The position numbers and the translations under genes were made by a program. Positions 1 to 6,333 of a stretch of DNA of 42,883 nucleotides are shown here, piece by piece. The stretch covers positions 1 through 42,883 of the forward strand of contig DGMY01000076.1 of assembly GCA_002388665.1 (NCBI GenBank), given 5' to 3'. Source of the DNA: Opitutia bacterium UBA4506. Lineage in GTDB: Bacteria > Verrucomicrobiota > Verrucomicrobiia > Opitutales > Puniceicoccaceae. The stretch's first letter is position 1; every line of letters begins with the position of its first letter. The notes beneath the pieces are model-generated. The model was not told the DNA's origin, searched no databases, and was given only the letters and a program-made list of their open reading frames with translations.

Positions 1-405
1 CTATTTGAGTGGCCGAGTAATAACCACAGGATGCTCGTCCGAATCCTCAAATAAGACAAACTTAAAGATCTGAAATTGAGGATTCTCATTACTAATCTCT
101 GTTAATCTTTTTATCTCCTCTACCCAAACCTCGTGTGCTCTCTCTACAACCTCCACAGACTGCCCGATTCTCTTTTTGAATGAATCTGATAGAGCATGAT
201 CCTCTTTGACGCCTAGAATCTGCAGAACGAAAGAATATTTTGCATTCACCTCGTACGCAAAATCTTCAACATCAAGTTCGACAAGATACTCAAAATCATT
301 CGATGCAAGAAACTGTTCCAGCTGTCGACCATCATCCCCATATCCGAGGGAAACCCAGAAAGACAAAAATAGGGAAAAGCAAATAGGTCGTCTAAAATTT
401 CTCAT
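1..405 (-). CDS. Small secreted hypothetical protein downstream of an RHS tip
   Basis: I do not recognise the family. The protein has 134 residues when started at the ATG at 405; an upstream start at 468 would put 21 polar residues before the hydrophobic stretch and overlap the next gene. The N-terminus (MRNFRRPICFSLFLSFW...) looks like a signal peptide: basic residues, then a hydrophobic core, then a polar mature region rich in Glu and Asp. The stop codon is the first codon of the window, so the gene is complete. It is the last gene of a minus-strand series that begins with an RHS C-terminal tip (681-1108). The series is AT-rich compared with the rest of the window, typical of exchangeable RHS tip DNA. 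An exported immunity or accessory protein is possible but is inference. Confidence 0.5.
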   Translation of the reverse strand: MRNFRRPICFSLFLSFWVSLGYGDDGRQLEQFLASNDFEYLVELDVEDFAYEVNAKYSFVLQILGVKEDHALSDSFKKRIGQSVEVVERAHEVWVEEIKRLTEISNENPQFQIFKFVLFEDSDEHPVVITRPLK

Positions 406-409
406 CTGC

Positions 410-697
410 TTAATCTCTCGAATTGCAAGACCCTTTGCAGCACACGGAAGACATTTGTCGACTGGCACAGGGACAACCCACTACAAGATCACTTATCGTG
501 TGAGAACTAGACCCAATACTAATCTCGTAGCCGATATAAAGATCCGCCGGAACTTTACTATCACCCGAACAGGACCATTTCACTAAAGGCTTTATATCCT
601 TAACATCCATAGACAACTCTCCTACTAACGCACTTTCAATTTCGTCAATTAGCTTTTCTTTAAGATCCGGTAGAACATCTTCAGCTAAAAGCGTCAA
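410..697 (-). CDS. Hypothetical protein directly after an RHS tip, candidate immunity protein
   Basis: This is a 95-residue protein with no family I recognise and no signal peptide. Its ATG at 697 lies inside the end of the frameshifted RHS tip reading frame, which stops at 681-683, so the two overlap by about 17 bases. Tight overlap just after an RHS toxin tip is the usual place for the cognate immunity gene, which is the only argument for that role. The N-terminal half is acidic and helical in appearance; the C-terminal end is rich in Cys (seven Cys in all, most in the last 25 residues) and low in complexity, so the reading frame may be damaged there. The next gene (1-405) starts a few bases downstream. 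Confidence 0.45.
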   Translation of the reverse strand: MTLLAEDVLPDLKEKLIDEIESALVGELSMDVKDIKPLVKWSCSGDSKVPADLYIGYEISIGSSSHTISDLVVGCPCASRQMSSVCCKGSCNSRD

Positions 698-1108
698 CTA
701 TCTTCCTTTTCCCTTCATTTTTAACCTTTTTAGCAAAGCAACTTAAAACAGAATCCAGCAAGCTATTATTATCTTTCGACAAATCCGGAAAGCCATTCGG
801 TTCAAATTCATTCTCACTACAAACATCTGGATTACTTGCAAAGTCTATGACTTCATTATTAACTTGATTACATACTTTCGCGCATTTGAAGATATTTTTC
901 GCCTTCTTAAGGAAAAATCACTTATGATGCTTTTCGCGCAATCATAAGCGAAACTAGCCAGTGGATTTGACCCCAGTAAATCCCACATATTTACCCCGTC
1001 ATTCCCGACAAAACCATACAGGATTAGACCACCAGCTTCTCGGATGGGATCCCTCGACAGCCACCGCCCCGTTTCGGGGTCATAGTATCTGAAGCCGTAA
1101 TAAAACAT
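681..1108 (-). pseudogene. Orphan RHS/YD-repeat C-terminal tip 1, truncated and frameshifted
   Basis: From 1108 the translation reads MFYYGFRYYDPETGRW, then LSRDP and YGFVGNDGVN, the conserved end of the RHS core that precedes a variable toxin tip. Everything upstream of about 1108 is unrelated to RHS, so only the last ~40 core residues remain. The open frame then stops at 845. A different frame continues with protein-like composition (FLKKAKNIFKCAKVC...) to a stop at 681-683. The two frames would be joined by one extra A in the A5 run at 913-917. I therefore read this as one tip of about 142 residues broken by a homopolymer frameshift, either real decay or a base-calling error. The core DNA repeats that of tip 2 near 3735-3795. 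The variable C-terminal part has no toxin motif I recognise. Confidence 0.65.
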
Positions 1109-1374
1109 ACCCGACGCCGTCCTACCGTAACCATGCCCGTTTCCCCGGCGCAGTTGGCTGGCTGCGAGCCGATTTGCCGGGCGCAAGTCACCCTCTTGGC
1201 GAAAAAAATTCCCGACGCGGTTTTTCGGACTGCGGACGGGATTTGCGGGAGTGAAGCTTTCGTTGAGGGCGACCATGAGAAACGCTCCGACACTGGGTTT
1301 CAAGCGGCTTCGGGGCAAGGTCATTTCTAGCGGCCAACGCGCCAACCGGGACGCGGGGCGGCTAAAGCGATAAA

Positions 1375-1644
1375 TCAGCCGAACAGCTCGCTGTGTGAGC
1401 CCGTACGCACGAGGATCAGCTCCGTCTCGGTCGATTGATAGATCAAAAGCCAGTCGGGGCTTATATGACACTCGCGGCAACCAAGGTAGTTGCCGATCAA
1501 AGCGTGATCGCGGTATTTCTCATCAAGCGGCTTACCTGCGGCCAGCGTGTTGATCACGAAGGCCAGCTTCGAGGGGTCTTTGCCCGAGGAACGCAGCTTG
1601 CGGTAGTCTTTGCGGAAGGATCGCTTGTCGCGGATACTCAGCAT
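1375..1644 (-). CDS. YafQ-family mRNA interferase toxin (type II toxin-antitoxin)
   Basis: This is an 89-residue protein of the RelE/YafQ superfamily, which cleaves mRNA on the ribosome. The signature parts are visible: an N-terminal basic helix (DKRSFRKDYRKL), a central DHALIGNYLGCRECHISPDW block with the His and Asp residues conserved in YafQ, then LLIYQ, and the C-terminal RTGSHSELFG. Length is normal for the family (about 90). The ATG at 1644 overlaps the stop of the upstream antitoxin gene in the 7-base string ATGCTGA, the usual translational coupling of these pairs. It lies between two RHS tip remnants, a common place for mobile stabilisation modules. The pair looks intact, so it may be active. 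Confidence 0.88.
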   Translation of the reverse strand: MLSIRDKRSFRKDYRKLRSSGKDPSKLAFVINTLAAGKPLDEKYRDHALIGNYLGCRECHISPDWLLIYQSTETELILVRTGSHSELFG

Positions 1645-1835
1645 TCTTCTTCTTCTTCTTCGTCGATGGCAGCAAAAAGCTCTTCGGCGCTTTTGAACGA
1701 ACGTCCTTCTTCAAGAGGCTCGTGGATTGCCGCGATCGTTTCGGCGTTCGGAAGGTGGCGCACGAACTCGACGACCTTGCCCTGTTCGTTACCGGGAAGG
1801 CGCTGGATTTCTTCGATGATTTCGGCTGCGTTCAT
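1638..1835 (-). CDS. Antitoxin partner of the YafQ-like toxin
   Basis: A 65-residue acidic protein encoded immediately upstream of the toxin and overlapping it by 7 bases. The N-terminal half (MNAAEIIEEIQRLPGNEQGKV...) resembles short antitoxins seen next to RelE/ParE-type toxins; the C-terminal half (EGRSFKSAEELFAAID) would wrap the toxin. It ends in five Glu and a Cys encoded by a TTC/GAA trinucleotide run (about 1653-1668), so tail length could vary by slippage without losing frame. I see no clear ribbon-helix-helix domain, and the DNA-binding role usual for antitoxins is not demonstrated. The ATG at 1835 is the only sensible start. The assignment rests mainly on position and coupling to a confident toxin. 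Confidence 0.78.
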   Translation of the reverse strand: MNAAEIIEEIQRLPGNEQGKVVEFVRHLPNAETIAAIHEPLEEGRSFKSAEELFAAIDEEEEEEC

Positions 1836-2423
1836 GGTGAATAAGATGACCGTTTTTCCAGATTCTTCAAGCCTTCAAGAGCGTGCGCTCGGATGCGTCC
1901 TGGCGTGGACGTCCCGACCCACTTCTGCAGGAGACTCGCACAAGACGCCATACTGTCAAACTCCGATCCCGACTAGTGAGCTGGCGAACGCGGGCAGGTT
2001 CCCGGGCAGAATTGGATAGTATGCCACTTTAGCTAAAGCGCAGGCCCATGCCCGACATATTCGCGGCGCGGTCGGGGCGGGGGTGCCGAGGCGGCATAAG
2101 GGCGTCCGATACGGCCTTGGGATGCCGATTCCAACGGGGCTTCGGAGGAGTTTGTCATGAATCAAGCACTGACGTATTTTTGCTGTCCCCGCCTAAGCGG
2201 GAGAGCAACGGGCGGGGCAATCCCGGTAACCAAGGGCGGGTCGAGGCGCGTAAGGGGGGAGCCGGGGGCGGCCGAAACGCGCAATGGAGTTGCGGATGCG
2301 GGGGATCGAGTTCGGGAGGACGAGTTTGTCAATAGTCAAGACCCGACGTCTTTTTGGGTGCCGGACGTCTTTTGGGGTGCCTTGACGTCTATTAGCTGTC
2401 CCAGCTTGCGTAAGTTCAAATGT
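1836..2423. other. GC-rich intergenic relic DNA without a convincing gene
   Basis: About 590 bases between the antitoxin and the next AT-rich genes. Open frames exist on both strands, but their translations are Arg/Gly/Pro-rich and look like shadows of GC-rich non-coding DNA. A diverged direct repeat is visible: a segment with GAGTTTGTCA...TCAAG...GACGT.TTTTTG occurs at about 2146-2190 and again at about 2320-2360. Such copies are typical of decayed mobile or repetitive DNA. The second copy runs into the short tandem repeat listed separately. Confidence 0.5.
2345..2400. repeat. Short tandem repeat, three diverged units of 19-20 bases
   Basis: Three units each beginning GACGTCT start at 2345, 2364 and 2384 (GACGTCTTTTTGGGTGCC, GACGTCTTTTGGGGTGCC, then a diverged GACGTCTATTAGCTGTCC). 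The units sit at the boundary between GC-rich relic DNA and the AT-rich genes that follow. Confidence 0.6.
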
Positions 2424-2819
2424 TCACCTCTTTATTGCTGTTCCTTGGGTCATACCCCTGCCTTCAAACAAACCTTGCAGATCTTCAATCACCTCACGCT
2501 TCACTGAGAGTGGGTAAATAGTCCTACCATCGCGAAAAACTATCTTTGCAGTCTCAAAAACATAATTCACAAGAATTACATATTCAATTTCCTCCCTATC
2601 AAATAAACCAACGATTAAGAAATCTGGAGAAAATGGAGGAGAATCTCCTGATAGAGGAAGTTCGGAAAATTCATGTTTCAGATTCATCAGGATAGTTTTT
2701 TCATTTTCGGAGCTGTCATCTTCCGTCAGGGGATTTAGTATGTTTCCCACAAGCCGAAGGTTTCTTTCTGGAAAAGAATTATAAAGTCCAGAAATATCCT
2801 GAATTAAATCCTGATTCAA
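2424..2819 (-). CDS. Hypothetical protein, probably the 3' part of a frameshifted gene
   Basis: This frame of 131 residues opens at a TTG (2819) directly after a T8 run on the coding strand and has no other plausible start nearby. It overlaps the upstream frame 2779-3114 by about 40 bases in a different frame. Removing one T from the run (A8 on the plus strand at 2818-2825) joins the two into one protein of roughly 225 residues, where the translation passes smoothly from ...KNIIFF into LNQDLIQDISGLYNSF. The middle (DFLIVGLFDREEIEYVILVN) has alternating hydrophobic residues like a beta sheet. No family is recognised. It lies in the AT-rich cargo behind RHS tip 2. Confidence 0.5.
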   Translation of the reverse strand: MNQDLIQDISGLYNSFPERNLRLVGNILNPLTEDDSSENEKTILMNLKHEFSELPLSGDSPPFSPDFLIVGLFDREEIEYVILVNYVFETAKIVFRDGRTIYPLSVKREVIEDLQGLFEGRGMTQGTAIKR

Positions 2820-3114
2820 AAAAAATAATATTTTTAACTTTCTGATTCGAAGGCATATCTGATTCTAGAACCAAACTTCCCTCTACCATCCTTTCATCGG
2901 GAATTGTTATGAATGAAAAATTGAAATAATAAAACACCTCAGTCTTTTCCAATTCATTAAAAAATTTTTCATTTAAAAGTTCTACATTTTTTCTTTTCAA
3001 AGACTCATAGTCAAATTCAAAAAACGGATCTTTCGAATTTAAAATCGAAGAAAAAAGTAAGACGAAAACTAATTCAATTCGAATACCCAATAAAATCATA
3101 CGCAGTATACCCAT
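2779..3114 (-). CDS. Small exported hypothetical protein behind RHS tip 2, probably 5' part of a frameshifted gene
   Basis: A 111-residue frame starting at ATG 3114, within the last codons of the RHS tip frame that stops at 3096-3098. The N-terminus (MGILRMILLGIRIELVFVLLFSS) is a strong hydrophobic segment, either a signal peptide or a membrane anchor. The rest is Phe-, Glu- and Lys-rich with AT-rich codons. Overlap with the end of an RHS tip is the position expected for an immunity gene, and tip 1 also has a signal-peptide protein among its downstream genes. The reading frame probably continues into 2424-2819 through a homopolymer frameshift. No family is recognised. Confidence 0.5.
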   Translation of the reverse strand: MGILRMILLGIRIELVFVLLFSSILNSKDPFFEFDYESLKRKNVELLNEKFFNELEKTEVFYYFNFSFITIPDERMVEGSLVLESDMPSNQKVKNIIFFESGFNSGYFWTL

Positions 3115-4064
3115 CTTTTAGAACCGAACATTTTACCAGTTTTGACATACCACAAAATCTTCCCGCTGAGGTATTTTTTGACATCGTCGTGGCAATCGAC
3201 AGTAATACGATAACGTCCCTCCCCAGAAACAGATCCAGTCTCGATGCATTCGCACTTCTTGCAGGCTTCAATTCCACTTCTGATTGCGGCATCTAAGTCA
3301 ACCTTCAAAACAGCTGCCATGTGCCTACCATAAAGCAAATCACCCTCTGCTTTATCATTCTTGTATCTATATTCCCCGTTTTCGACAATATAATTCCCTT
3401 CTTCATCTCGGAGCCGTATTCCTTCCGTTAGCTTACTAAGTCTACGCTGACCTACTGGATTTAACATTCTTCGATCTTTTGGGATATAGTTATTCGTTTC
3501 TTGTGGATAACAAGAAATTACCCCAATCGAGGAGCATCTATTTAGATCCGCATTGTCCTACCCGCCGTAATTTTCTCGAACTCTATTGTCAACCTGCTCT
3601 ACAATCGATTTTATATCATAAGAGTGAGTTAAAAAGACAATTCCGTGACAACCTCTCAAACCCAGTAGATCTACCCGATTCACCCCGTCGTTCCCAACGA
3701 ACCCATACAGGTTAAATCCACCGCGTTCAGCAATGGGATCTCTCGACAACCACCGCCCCGTTTCGGGGTTATAGTATCTGAAGCCGTAATACAGCAGATC
3801 CGTTTCGTTGTCTTGATACTTCGTTGAGAAGCGGAAGGCAAAATCGTCAGGAGAGCCGGAAGAGGCAATCACTCTACCAAAAGGCGAATACTCGTAATGA
3901 GCTGCTACGGATCCGGTTTCGTCCAAGTATTCACTGACATTACCGTTGGCATCGTAAGTCGGATAGTAGTTCGGGGTTCCGGGTTCCTCGTTCTTCGCTA
4001 CGCTGAGCAGTCCCCCTACTCCTCCGGCCCCCTGCATTGTGCCGCTCAAATCCATACCCCAGAG
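3096..4064 (-). pseudogene. Orphan RHS/YD-repeat C-terminal tip 2, with an in-frame amber codon
   Basis: From 4064 the translation reads LWGMDLSGTMQGAGGVGGLL, then a YD-type segment (YDANGNVSEYLDETG, HYEYSPFGRV), then YYGFRYYNPETGRWLSRDP and YGFVGNDGVN. This is the standard end of an RHS core. A TGA at 4074-4076 and unrelated sequence above it mean the rest of the RHS protein is missing. The variable tip begins after DLLG. The frame meets TAG at 3558-3560, but the same frame continues open for about 154 further codons to TGA at 3096-3098 with protein-like composition (MLNPVGQRRLSKLTEG..., CKKCECIETGS, DVKKYLSGKILWYV). I therefore read it as one toxin-like tip interrupted by a single nonsense codon. 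The downstream gene overlaps its end. Confidence 0.7.
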
Positions 4065-4171
4065 GCAGGTGCATCATTCCATAAACAGACCACCCACCAG
4101 TCCTAAATCGGATCAACCTACCGTACAAGCGGAATCGGTTTTGAATATCCACCTATCAGCGGTCGAAAAAC

Positions 4172-4231
4172 ATAGCTGAGGCGGCCCGCCTCAGGCCCCT
4201 GGGAGGATCAGAAGCGGGACGCATCTGCCAC
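4172..4231 (+). repeat. 60-bp palindromic (REP-like) element, copy 1 of left array
   Basis: This copy begins ATAGCTGAGGCGGCCCGC and ends GCGGGACGCATCTGCCAC. The outer ends (GTAGC...GCTAC in better copies) and inner blocks (CGTCCCGC...GCGGGACG) are inverted repeats, and the left half also contains its own hairpin TGAGGCG-TCC-CGCCTCA, so two alternative folds are possible. Copies recur about every 108-110 bases. No REP-type transposase is present in the window. Confidence 0.8.
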
Positions 4232-4281
4232 TTTGTTCATTCAGGAGATTCAGCTCTACCGCTGTATCAGCGGTCCCAAAT

Positions 4282-4340
4282 GTAGCTGAGGCGTCCCGCC
4301 TCAGGCTCTGGGAGGATCAGAAGCGGGACGCATCTGCCAC
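4282..4340 (+). repeat. 60-bp palindromic element, copy 2 of left array
   Basis: GTAGCTGAGGCGTCCCGC at the left end and GCGGGACGCATCTGCCAC at the right end. It lies 110 bases after copy 1. The linker sequences before and after are also related between copies (TATCAGCGGTC before; TTTGTTCA.TCAGGAG after), so the tandem unit is longer than the palindrome. Confidence 0.8.
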
Positions 4341-4389
4341 TTTGTTCAATCAGGAGATTCAGCTCTCCCCCCGTATCAGTGTCCAAAAC

Positions 4390-4448
4390 GTAGCTGGGGC
4401 GTCCCGCCTCAGGCTCAGGAAAGATCAGAAGCGGGACGCATCTGCTAC
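4390..4448 (+). repeat. 60-bp palindromic element, copy 3 of left array
   Basis: GTAGCTGGGGCGTCCCGC to GCGGGACGCATCTGCTAC, 108 bases after copy 2. The sequence just after it (CAGGAGGACCATTCGGGACA) matches the sequence following the first right-hand copy at 42776 better than that following copies 1 and 2, linking the two distant arrays. Confidence 0.8.
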
Positions 4449-4557
4449 TTTTCAGGAGGACCATTCGGGACACCGAATTTCTAATCGACTGACTCGACCT
4501 CATCTATGACACGGGAGGAGTTGTCACCTTTTACTCCTCTAGATATTTCTGCCCCTC

Positions 4558-5919
4558 TTACTGGCTATTGACCAATGAAGGTGCAGATCTTTCGACAAGC
4601 CGAATTCCCTGAGCATACCGGGTAGTGATTTCGAGTTCGTCCACATGCTCGATGGGCTGGCCATTGATGCAAATATTTTCCAATCGGATATCCTCGACCC
4701 TGTGGTCCTCGTCCCATCCTCCCATCAGAGAAACCGTATACCCCTCGTTGTTATCACCCCGGAGCCAGTTGATATCGCGAAGGGTTACATTGCGGATGTG
4801 ACCCCGCTCGTTGTCGCTGCTGAAGCGGGATCGCGAAACACGAAAATCGATAAACTTGTCCCAGCAGTGCTCTATGCGAATGTCCTCAAAGAGGATATCT
4901 TCGACCACCGCCCTGTCATTGTTGTGAATGGAAAAGACCGCCCCCTGTCCGTGCACGCTGAGAACATCGATATTGCGGAAAGTGACCCCCGAAACCCGGT
5001 CCACCGACAACTCGTGTCCGATCTCCATCGCATTTCCGGCCGGATCGTTGGCTAGCGTACAATTCTCGATCAGGATATCTTCGGGCGAGATCCGTAGATC
5101 GGCGCTAAAGTCCGCATGCTTCCTGTTCTTCATCGAGAAAGCTTTGATGACCACACAGTCATCGTTGTTGTGGAGGAAGCAGTCATGAACATGGACATGT
5201 TTCGAGCCAACAATGTCGATCCCATCCGAACACACGACCTCTCCGATCTGTTTGACATTGGCGACTTCCACTCGTTCGCACGCCCCTGGCACGATCATCC
5301 AGGCGCTCGGCCGAATCATGGTTATATCGCGAACGACCACATTCTTACAGCGCTCGAAAAAGATGGATTTTGCGCCATCCTGAAACTTCGTACCAAAGTA
5401 GCTTCCGTCGAAAATCCCAAAACCGCGAATGGTTAGGTTGTCAGCGTTTTTGGCACTTACCCGTCCCTTTAACACGGCGCCTCCTTCGATGTACAGCGTC
5501 TGACCTGCGTGCATCTCCAGGCGACCGACCTCGTAGATCTGACCGGACTTGAAATAAAGCACATCGGGATCGTCCTCCGAAGGCACATCAACCTCCGGGG
5601 GATTGGCCCACACGTACAACGGACGGCACCCATCGATCTCTACACTGAGCTTGTGGGCAGCGGCCATCTCGAAAACCAATGCTCCGTCTTCCCGCAACTC
5701 ACCCTGCAGCTCCAGACTGAGCGGACGGAGCGCATACCTGGGAATTTCACCGGTAAGCCTCCTGACGACCACCTCGATTGGGCCTTGAGTCGCATCGTAG
5801 ACAAAGTTGGCAAAATCTGCCGCATCGGTCCGCAAAACTTCGACCGGATGTCCGTTCACAAACAAAGCAAATTCCGGCGAAAAATCACAGGACCTGGGGT
5901 GGGTAAAAGTTTGGATCAT
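4558..5919 (-). CDS. GH28-like (polygalacturonase/rhamnogalacturonase-type) glycoside hydrolase
   Basis: A 453-residue right-handed parallel beta-helix protein of the GH28 type, the family of inverting pectin hydrolases. An N-terminal ~110-residue beta-rich domain precedes helix repeats of the NLTIRGFGIFDGSY / NVVVRDITMIRPS kind. Catalytic-type Asp residues fit SDGIDI (about residue 233) and NNDDC (about 252), followed by EIGHE (about 300), the counterparts of NTDG, DD and GHG in classical GH28. I chose ATG 5919 because GGAG lies about 9 bases upstream; starts further up add a tail not expected in the family. There is no signal peptide, so it probably acts on imported oligosaccharides. One copy of the regulon motif (6023-6050) lies 117 bases upstream in the standard orientation. 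The exact substrate cannot be told. Confidence 0.8.
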   Translation of the reverse strand: MIQTFTHPRSCDFSPEFALFVNGHPVEVLRTDAADFANFVYDATQGPIEVVVRRLTGEIPRYALRPLSLELQGELREDGALVFEMAAAHKLSVEIDGCRPLYVWANPPEVDVPSEDDPDVLYFKSGQIYEVGRLEMHAGQTLYIEGGAVLKGRVSAKNADNLTIRGFGIFDGSYFGTKFQDGAKSIFFERCKNVVVRDITMIRPSAWMIVPGACERVEVANVKQIGEVVCSDGIDIVGSKHVHVHDCFLHNNDDCVVIKAFSMKNRKHADFSADLRISPEDILIENCTLANDPAGNAMEIGHELSVDRVSGVTFRNIDVLSVHGQGAVFSIHNNDRAVVEDILFEDIRIEHCWDKFIDFRVSRSRFSSDNERGHIRNVTLRDINWLRGDNNEGYTVSLMGGWDEDHRVEDIRLENICINGQPIEHVDELEITTRYAQGIRLVERSAPSLVNSQ

Positions 5920-6022
5920 AATCGGCTCCGATAGAATGTAAGAGATGGAGACCGTACCGATATGGAGCCACCTCGTCTCCTGGGAGAATGAGAGATAACC
6001 ATAGGCATGTATCCCCTCTCGT

Positions 6023-6050
6023 AAAGAAACTGAAAACTTTACCAATTAGG
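6023..6050 (-). promoter_or_regulatory. Regulon motif copy 1 (upstream of the GH28-like gene), the most diverged copy
   Basis: Read on the minus strand, the site is CCTAATTGGTAAAGT, differing from the consensus CCTAACTGATAAAGT at two positions. At the place where the other six copies have TTG it has TTT. It lies 117 bases ahead of the GH28-like start and is back-to-back with copy 2, which faces the other way toward the hydrolase gene at 6334. Confidence 0.65.
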
Positions 6051-6103
6051 CACGAGAAACCTCTCGTCGCATCAATGAGAATTCGGCGCACCCCGGACTC
6101 TCC

Positions 6104-6131
6104 CCTAACTGATACAGTTCGGACATACTTG
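6104..6131 (+). promoter_or_regulatory. Regulon motif copy 2 (upstream of the large hydrolase / GH10 unit)
   Basis: CCTAACTGATACAGT followed after 10 bases by TTG at 6129-6131. It has one mismatch to the consensus and sits 216 bases before the ATG at 6334. The remaining leader up to 6334 holds no gene I can support. Confidence 0.75.
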
Positions 6132-6333
6132 CACCTGACACTCAGAGGAGAAAACTCTCTTCAAAAACACCTCATTAACCGAACGAGACAATCGCCAACC
6201 CCGATACGCGATACACCTCGACCCTCCTTGCATTGAACCCCTACACCCATGCAGGCCCGAACCACCTCCCTCTCCATTTCCTCGGAACCCTTCACAATGA
6301 TTGAAGTTTTTCTCCCCTAAAATTACTATACTC

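Noticed and set aside
1109..1480. N-terminal extension of the RHS tip 1 frame
   Set aside because: The residues above 1108 do not resemble an RHS core, and part of the frame overlaps the convincing toxin gene. The open frame is a chance fusion.
2157..2507. Possible small protein with MNQALTYFCC start
   Set aside because: The translation is Gly/Arg-rich, crosses an internal tandem repeat and changes composition abruptly at the AT-rich border. I treat it as relic DNA.
4172..4448. Regularly spaced repeats resembling a CRISPR array
   Set aside because: The 60-bp units are long imperfect palindromes and the intervening sequences are similar to each other rather than unique. There are only three copies here and no cas genes.
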